A DNA stretch of 64,000 bases from Bacillus_BD oryzisoli_A (GTDB lineage: Bacteria; Bacillota; Bacilli; Bacillales; Cytobacillaceae): positions 1,054,001 through 1,118,000 of the forward strand of contig NZ_JBHZRC010000001.1 of assembly GCF_043641075.1 (NCBI RefSeq), given 5' to 3'. Below, one piece after another: positions 60,874-64,000 of the stretch. Each line of letters opens with the position of its first letter. Within the stretch, counting starts at the first letter, position 1. A model generated the notes under the pieces. That model worked only from the letters and a program-made list of their open reading frames with translations, ran no database searches and was not told where the DNA came from. The position numbers and the translations under genes were made by a program.

Positions 60874-62336
60874 TTCATCTTCTCCTCAATCGCTTCTTTT
60901 GCAACAAGCCGATCGTCAAAATCGAAGGTTTCCTTCCCAATCTGCTGATAAGTCTCATGGCCTTTTCCCGCAATTAAAATGACATCACCTTGTTCAGCAT
61001 TGTTTACTGCATAGTATATGGCCTGCTTACGATCGGTAATGCTTTGATAATTTTCACCCTTAACCCCTGCTTCCATTTCTCGTAAAATATCTTCTGGATC
61101 CTCACTTCTTGGGTTATCAGATGTAAAAATGGGATCGGTTGCTAATGCACAAGCTATTTTTGCCATCAGGGGACGCTTCGTTCTATCCCGGTCTCCTCCA
61201 CAGCCAACGACAACAAATATGCGTTTTTCAGCGAACTGACGTACTGTTTTCAATGCATTTTCAAGACTGTCAGGTGTATGCGAATAATCAACAATCACCG
61301 AGAACTCCTGCCCGGCATTTACAGCCTCAAAACGGCCAGATACTCCTTGTACCTCCTCGATTGAAGCAATAACTTTATCCATTGCGACACCAGATACAAC
61401 TGCTGCAGCAATACTCGCCAGAACGTTATACACACTGAACTTACCGATTAGCTTCATGTTAACAGAAAATAAACCAAGCGGGCTTGATAGCTCAAAGGAT
61501 GTTCCAGTTGCTGTCATTTTTATATTTCCCGCATAAAAATCCGCATCATGGTCAATACCGTATGTCACTACTCTTGCGGCAGTACTATTCATGTATTGCT
61601 CACTTGCTTTATCGTCTGCATTTAATACAGCATATTTTGGCTTCTGACTGTTAAAGGTATTTCCTAACTGAGAAAATAATAACCCCTTGGCCTGACGATA
61701 CTCATCCATCGTTTTATGGAAATCTAAATGATCTTGTGTTAAATTCGTAAAAACAGCTACATCGTAATCGCAGCCATGAACCCTTCCTTCTACTAATGCG
61801 TGTGAGGATACCTCCATTACAGCTGACGTTACACCACTATCAACCATTTGTTTAAACGTTTTTTGCAATGTCAAGCTTTCAGGTGTCGTATTTTTCGTGT
61901 TAAAGGTTTTTTCTCCTATCTTTGTATACATCGTACCAATTAGACCAGTATTCTTGCCACAATCAGCAAAGATTTTCTCGATTAGATGACTGGTTGTAGT
62001 TTTTCCATTTGTACCTGTTATTCCAACTAAGTGCAGCTTTTGAGTCGGGTGCCCAAAATAGAAGTCAGACAATAAGGCCATGGCCCGCTTTGTATTTTTG
62101 ACAACAATAACTGGAATATTTAAAGAAAGTTCTCTTTCAGCCAATACAGCCACTGCTCCATTTTTTTCAGCAGACTCAGCATAATCATGTCCGTCTACTG
62201 TATAGCCCTTAATACAAATGAACAGGCTGCCTGGCTGAACCTTTCTGTTATCATTTTCAATGGATGTAACCTCTGGATTTACACCACTAGCAGGCAAATA
62301 AGGATACAAATATTGAAGTAAAGTATGTAATTTCAA
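60870..62336 (-). CDS. murE: UDP-MurNAc-tripeptide synthetase (meso-diaminopimelate-adding)
   Basis: The 488-residue ligase adds meso-diaminopimelate to UDP-MurNAc-L-Ala-D-Glu. The N-terminal GSLFICIKGYTVDGHDYAE, ATP loop ITGTNGKTTTSHLIE, and the DNPR motif (FTSDNPRSEDP), typical of DAP-specific enzymes, are present. I choose TTG 62334-62336, giving (M)KLHTLLQYL as in B. subtilis; a TTG three codons upstream is only two bases from the GAGAGG site. It overlaps the orphan Mur-domain gene by four bases and follows the spoVD terminator. Confidence 0.96.
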   Translation of the reverse strand: MKLHTLLQYLYPYLPASGVNPEVTSIENDNRKVQPGSLFICIKGYTVDGHDYAESAEKNGAVAVLAERELSLNIPVIVVKNTKRAMALLSDFYFGHPTQKLHLVGITGTNGKTTTSHLIEKIFADCGKNTGLIGTMYTKIGEKTFNTKNTTPESLTLQKTFKQMVDSGVTSAVMEVSSHALVEGRVHGCDYDVAVFTNLTQDHLDFHKTMDEYRQAKGLLFSQLGNTFNSQKPKYAVLNADDKASEQYMNSTAARVVTYGIDHDADFYAGNIKMTATGTSFELSSPLGLFSVNMKLIGKFSVYNVLASIAAAVVSGVAMDKVIASIEEVQGVSGRFEAVNAGQEFSVIVDYSHTPDSLENALKTVRQFAEKRIFVVVGCGGDRDRTKRPLMAKIACALATDPIFTSDNPRSEDPEDILREMEAGVKGENYQSITDRKQAIYYAVNNAEQGDVILIAGKGHETYQQIGKETFDFDDRLVAKEAIEEKMK

Positions 62337-62443
62337 ATCACTCAAATCCTCTCAAAATTGAAATGCATAAATGCATCGCTCATAAACAAGCGCGATACTA
62401 TTTTACATGATAAATGGCAATTAATCTATTTTTCATTTTCAAT

Positions 62444-62487
62444 AATTAAGAAAAAAAGAAAGGGGCGGCGTAAAAAACTAGCCGCCC
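62444..62487 (-). terminator. Intrinsic terminator of spoVD
   Basis: GGGCGGC/GCCGCCC (62463-62487) with an 11-base loop is followed by CTTTCTTTTTTTC on the minus strand. It begins 42 bp after the spoVD stop. Confidence 0.88.
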
Positions 62488-62528
62488 TTACGAAATATAT
62501 GATGGATTGACACTTTGAGTACTGTAGA

Positions 62529-64000
62529 TTACTCATTTTTATTTGGAGAATTTCCAAAGTATAGCCTAATGGTTGAACCTTCTTTTAATTTGACACCTGC
62601 TTCTGGAGTTTGCTTAACAACGGTCTCCCCATCCCCGCTGGCATCAATTTTTAAATTCAACATTAATTCACGAATTTCCGTTTTTGAAATTCCGACAAGG
62701 TCAGGCACTTCGATCATCGGTGTATCCATCCAAGATAATTCTTTTTCAATTTGTTCTTTTCTTGGCTCCACACCCATGACTCTTAAGCTATCACTGATCA
62801 CATTGCCAACGATTGGCGCCGCTACCGTACCCCCGAACTGCACGGTTCCTTTTGGATTATCTACTGCAACATAGACCACAATTTGCGGATCGTCAGCCGG
62901 AGCAAAGCCGATAAATGACACAATATGATTATTTTCGAGATAACGGCCATTTTGTGCTTTTTGTGCTGTACCTGTTTTACCGCCGACTCGATATCCTTCC
63001 ACGAATGCCTTTCCACCGGTTCCCTGGGCAACAACACTTTCAAGGGCATATCTAATCTTAGCTGATGTTTCATTGGAGATCACTTTTCTCTTACTCGTTG
63101 GACTTTTCTTCATTACCACTTCCCCTGTAGCAGGATCTATTAATTCCTTTGCAACAAAAGGCGTATACAATGTCCCTCCATTGATTGCTGCCGATACCGC
63201 CGTCACCTGCTGGATTGGAGTTACCGATACACCCTGTCCAAATGCAGTAGTAGCCTGTTCAACAGGTCCGACACGTTCAAGATTAAACAATATCCCTTTG
63301 GCTTCACCCTGTAGGTCAATGCCCGTTTTTTCTCCAAAGCCAAAATCCTTTACATATTTAAACAAAGTGTCTTTGCCTAATCTTTCACCAAGTTCAACAA
63401 AGCCAGGGTTACACGAATTTTGGACCACCTCAAGAAATGATTGACTTCCATGACCACCTTTTTTCCAGCATCGCAGCCTTGCCCCGCCGACACTTACATA
63501 CCCTGGATCATGGAATTGTTCCTCTTCCAAATTAACCTTTCCCTCTTCAAGGGCTGCAGCCAATGTAATAATCTTAAAGGTTGATCCAGGCTCATAGCTG
63601 CTCCAAATGGGTAGATTACGATTATAAATCTCGGGTTCAACATTGCGGAAATCTGCTGGATCAAAGCTTGGTCTTGAGGACATCGCCAATATTTCACCTG
63701 TATTTGGATTCATGGCAATTCCGATCAGTCCATCTGGATTATAAGTTGCTTCTGCATTATCAAATTCACGTTCTAGTATCGTTTGGATTTTCGAATCAAT
63801 TGTCAGCTTTAAATCTAACCCATCAACAGGCGGCTCATAGTCATCCGCCATATCATTCATTCGTTCTCCCTTTGCATTTGCATAAAACTTTACTGAACCC
63901 TCTGTACCGCTTAGCTCTTTATCATAGAATAGCTCCAATCCCATTAAACCTTGATTATCGATACCAGCAAAACCAAGAACATGGGAAAGATAGTTTCCAA
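62529..64000 (-). CDS. spoVD: Sporulation-specific penicillin-binding protein SpoVD (5' end outside the window)
   Basis: The frame is open through the right edge (upstream residues end GFAGIDNQGLMGLELFYD), so the N-terminus is missing; about 490 residues are visible. The transpeptidase has the active-site PGSTFK, SCN (VVQNSCNPG) and KTGT (VGGKTGTAQK) motifs, with one C-terminal PASTA domain (IEVPDLVGISKTEI). One PASTA domain and the position next to murE fit SpoVD, which crosslinks spore cortex with SpoVE, rather than PbpB, which has two. Confidence 0.93.
   Translation of the reverse strand, partial: GNYLSHVLGFAGIDNQGLMGLELFYDKELSGTEGSVKFYANAKGERMNDMADDYEPPVDGLDLKLTIDSKIQTILEREFDNAEATYNPDGLIGIAMNPNTGEILAMSSRPSFDPADFRNVEPEIYNRNLPIWSSYEPGSTFKIITLAAALEEGKVNLEEEQFHDPGYVSVGGARLRCWKKGGHGSQSFLEVVQNSCNPGFVELGERLGKDTLFKYVKDFGFGEKTGIDLQGEAKGILFNLERVGPVEQATTAFGQGVSVTPIQQVTAVSAAINGGTLYTPFVAKELIDPATGEVVMKKSPTSKRKVISNETSAKIRYALESVVAQGTGGKAFVEGYRVGGKTGTAQKAQNGRYLENNHIVSFIGFAPADDPQIVVYVAVDNPKGTVQFGGTVAAPIVGNVISDSLRVMGVEPRKEQIEKELSWMDTPMIEVPDLVGISKTEIRELMLNLKIDASGDGETVVKQTPEAGVKLKEGSTIRLYFGNSPNKNE

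Noticed and set aside
58090..62345. A complete murF gene within the mur cluster
   Set aside because: Only murE, murD and mraY are complete. The 151-residue frame has no ATP-binding GTNGKT motif, so it cannot be MurF.
1..64000. CRISPR arrays, tRNA/rRNA genes, prophage or integrase genes
   Set aside because: No regularly spaced repeats, cloverleaf genes or phage/transposase proteins were seen. The only repeats are the short elements described.

Overview
The window is chromosomal core DNA of an endospore-forming Bacillaceae (Bacillus in the broad sense). Gene order is almost exactly that of the ylo-pyr-ylm-spoIIG-ftsAZ-mur region of Bacillus subtilis, read in reverse. All genes are on the minus strand except rpmB and rqcH. 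spoVM, spoIIGA, sigE, sigG, spoVE and spoVD mark a spore former. Protein lengths and motifs are close to B. subtilis, but there are differences: a PPK2 gene lies between rqcH and pyrE where B. subtilis has the cys cluster, bpr is absent between ftsZ and spoIIGA, and ylmA is absent after sigG. The sequence is therefore not B. subtilis itself. A Neobacillus/Cytobacillus-type genus is a guess.

Layout from left to right: serine dehydratase (sdaAA fragment, sdaAB); fakA-yloU; a structured repeat; rpmB (+); spoVM (26 codons); thiN; then a tightly coupled run coaBC-priA-def-fmt-rsmB-rlmN-prpC-prkC-rsgA-rpe (listed in transcription order, from 16.7 kb down to 4.8 kb). Next come yloC-remA-gmk-rpoZ, a Ca-type P-ATPase, rqcH (+) and PPK2. 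The complete pyrimidine operon pyrR-pyrP-pyrB-pyrC-carA-carB-pyrK-pyrD-pyrF-pyrE (36.5 to 24.5 kb) has a strong promoter and two PyrR-type attenuators. Then follow ylyB, lspA, ylyA, ileS with an isoleucine T-box, divIVA-ylmH-ylmG-sepF-ylmE-ylmD, ylmC, sigG, sigE, spoIIGA, ftsZ, ftsA, sbp, ylxX, ylxW, divIB, murB, murG, spoVE, murD, mraY, a small orphan Mur-domain gene, murE and most of spoVD.

The genes combine translation and ribosome maintenance (rpmB, fmt, def, rsmB, rlmN, rsgA, rqcH, ileS), envelope growth and division (mur genes, spoVE, spoVD, divIB, ftsA, ftsZ, sepF, divIVA), serine/threonine phospho-signalling (prkC/prpC), nucleotide synthesis (pyr, gmk) and the sporulation sigma cascade. 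Intrinsic terminators divide them into units.

The main unexpected signals are these. (1) Two copies of a repeat, at 3.2 kb and 47.8 kb, fold into the same five-stem hairpin with compensatory base changes and an identical heptaloop. (2) One copy and a second MITE-like repeat are inserted between spoIIGA and sigE, and the repeat supplies the last residues and stop codon of SpoIIGA. (3) A 151-residue protein resembling only the N-terminal domain of MurE/MurF is translationally coupled between murE and mraY. (4) The third PyrR attenuator, normally between pyrP and pyrB, is not recognisable. (5) A 22-bp-spaced spoIIG promoter and a hairpin over the sigG ribosome binding site are conserved. No tRNA, rRNA, CRISPR, prophage or transposase was seen.
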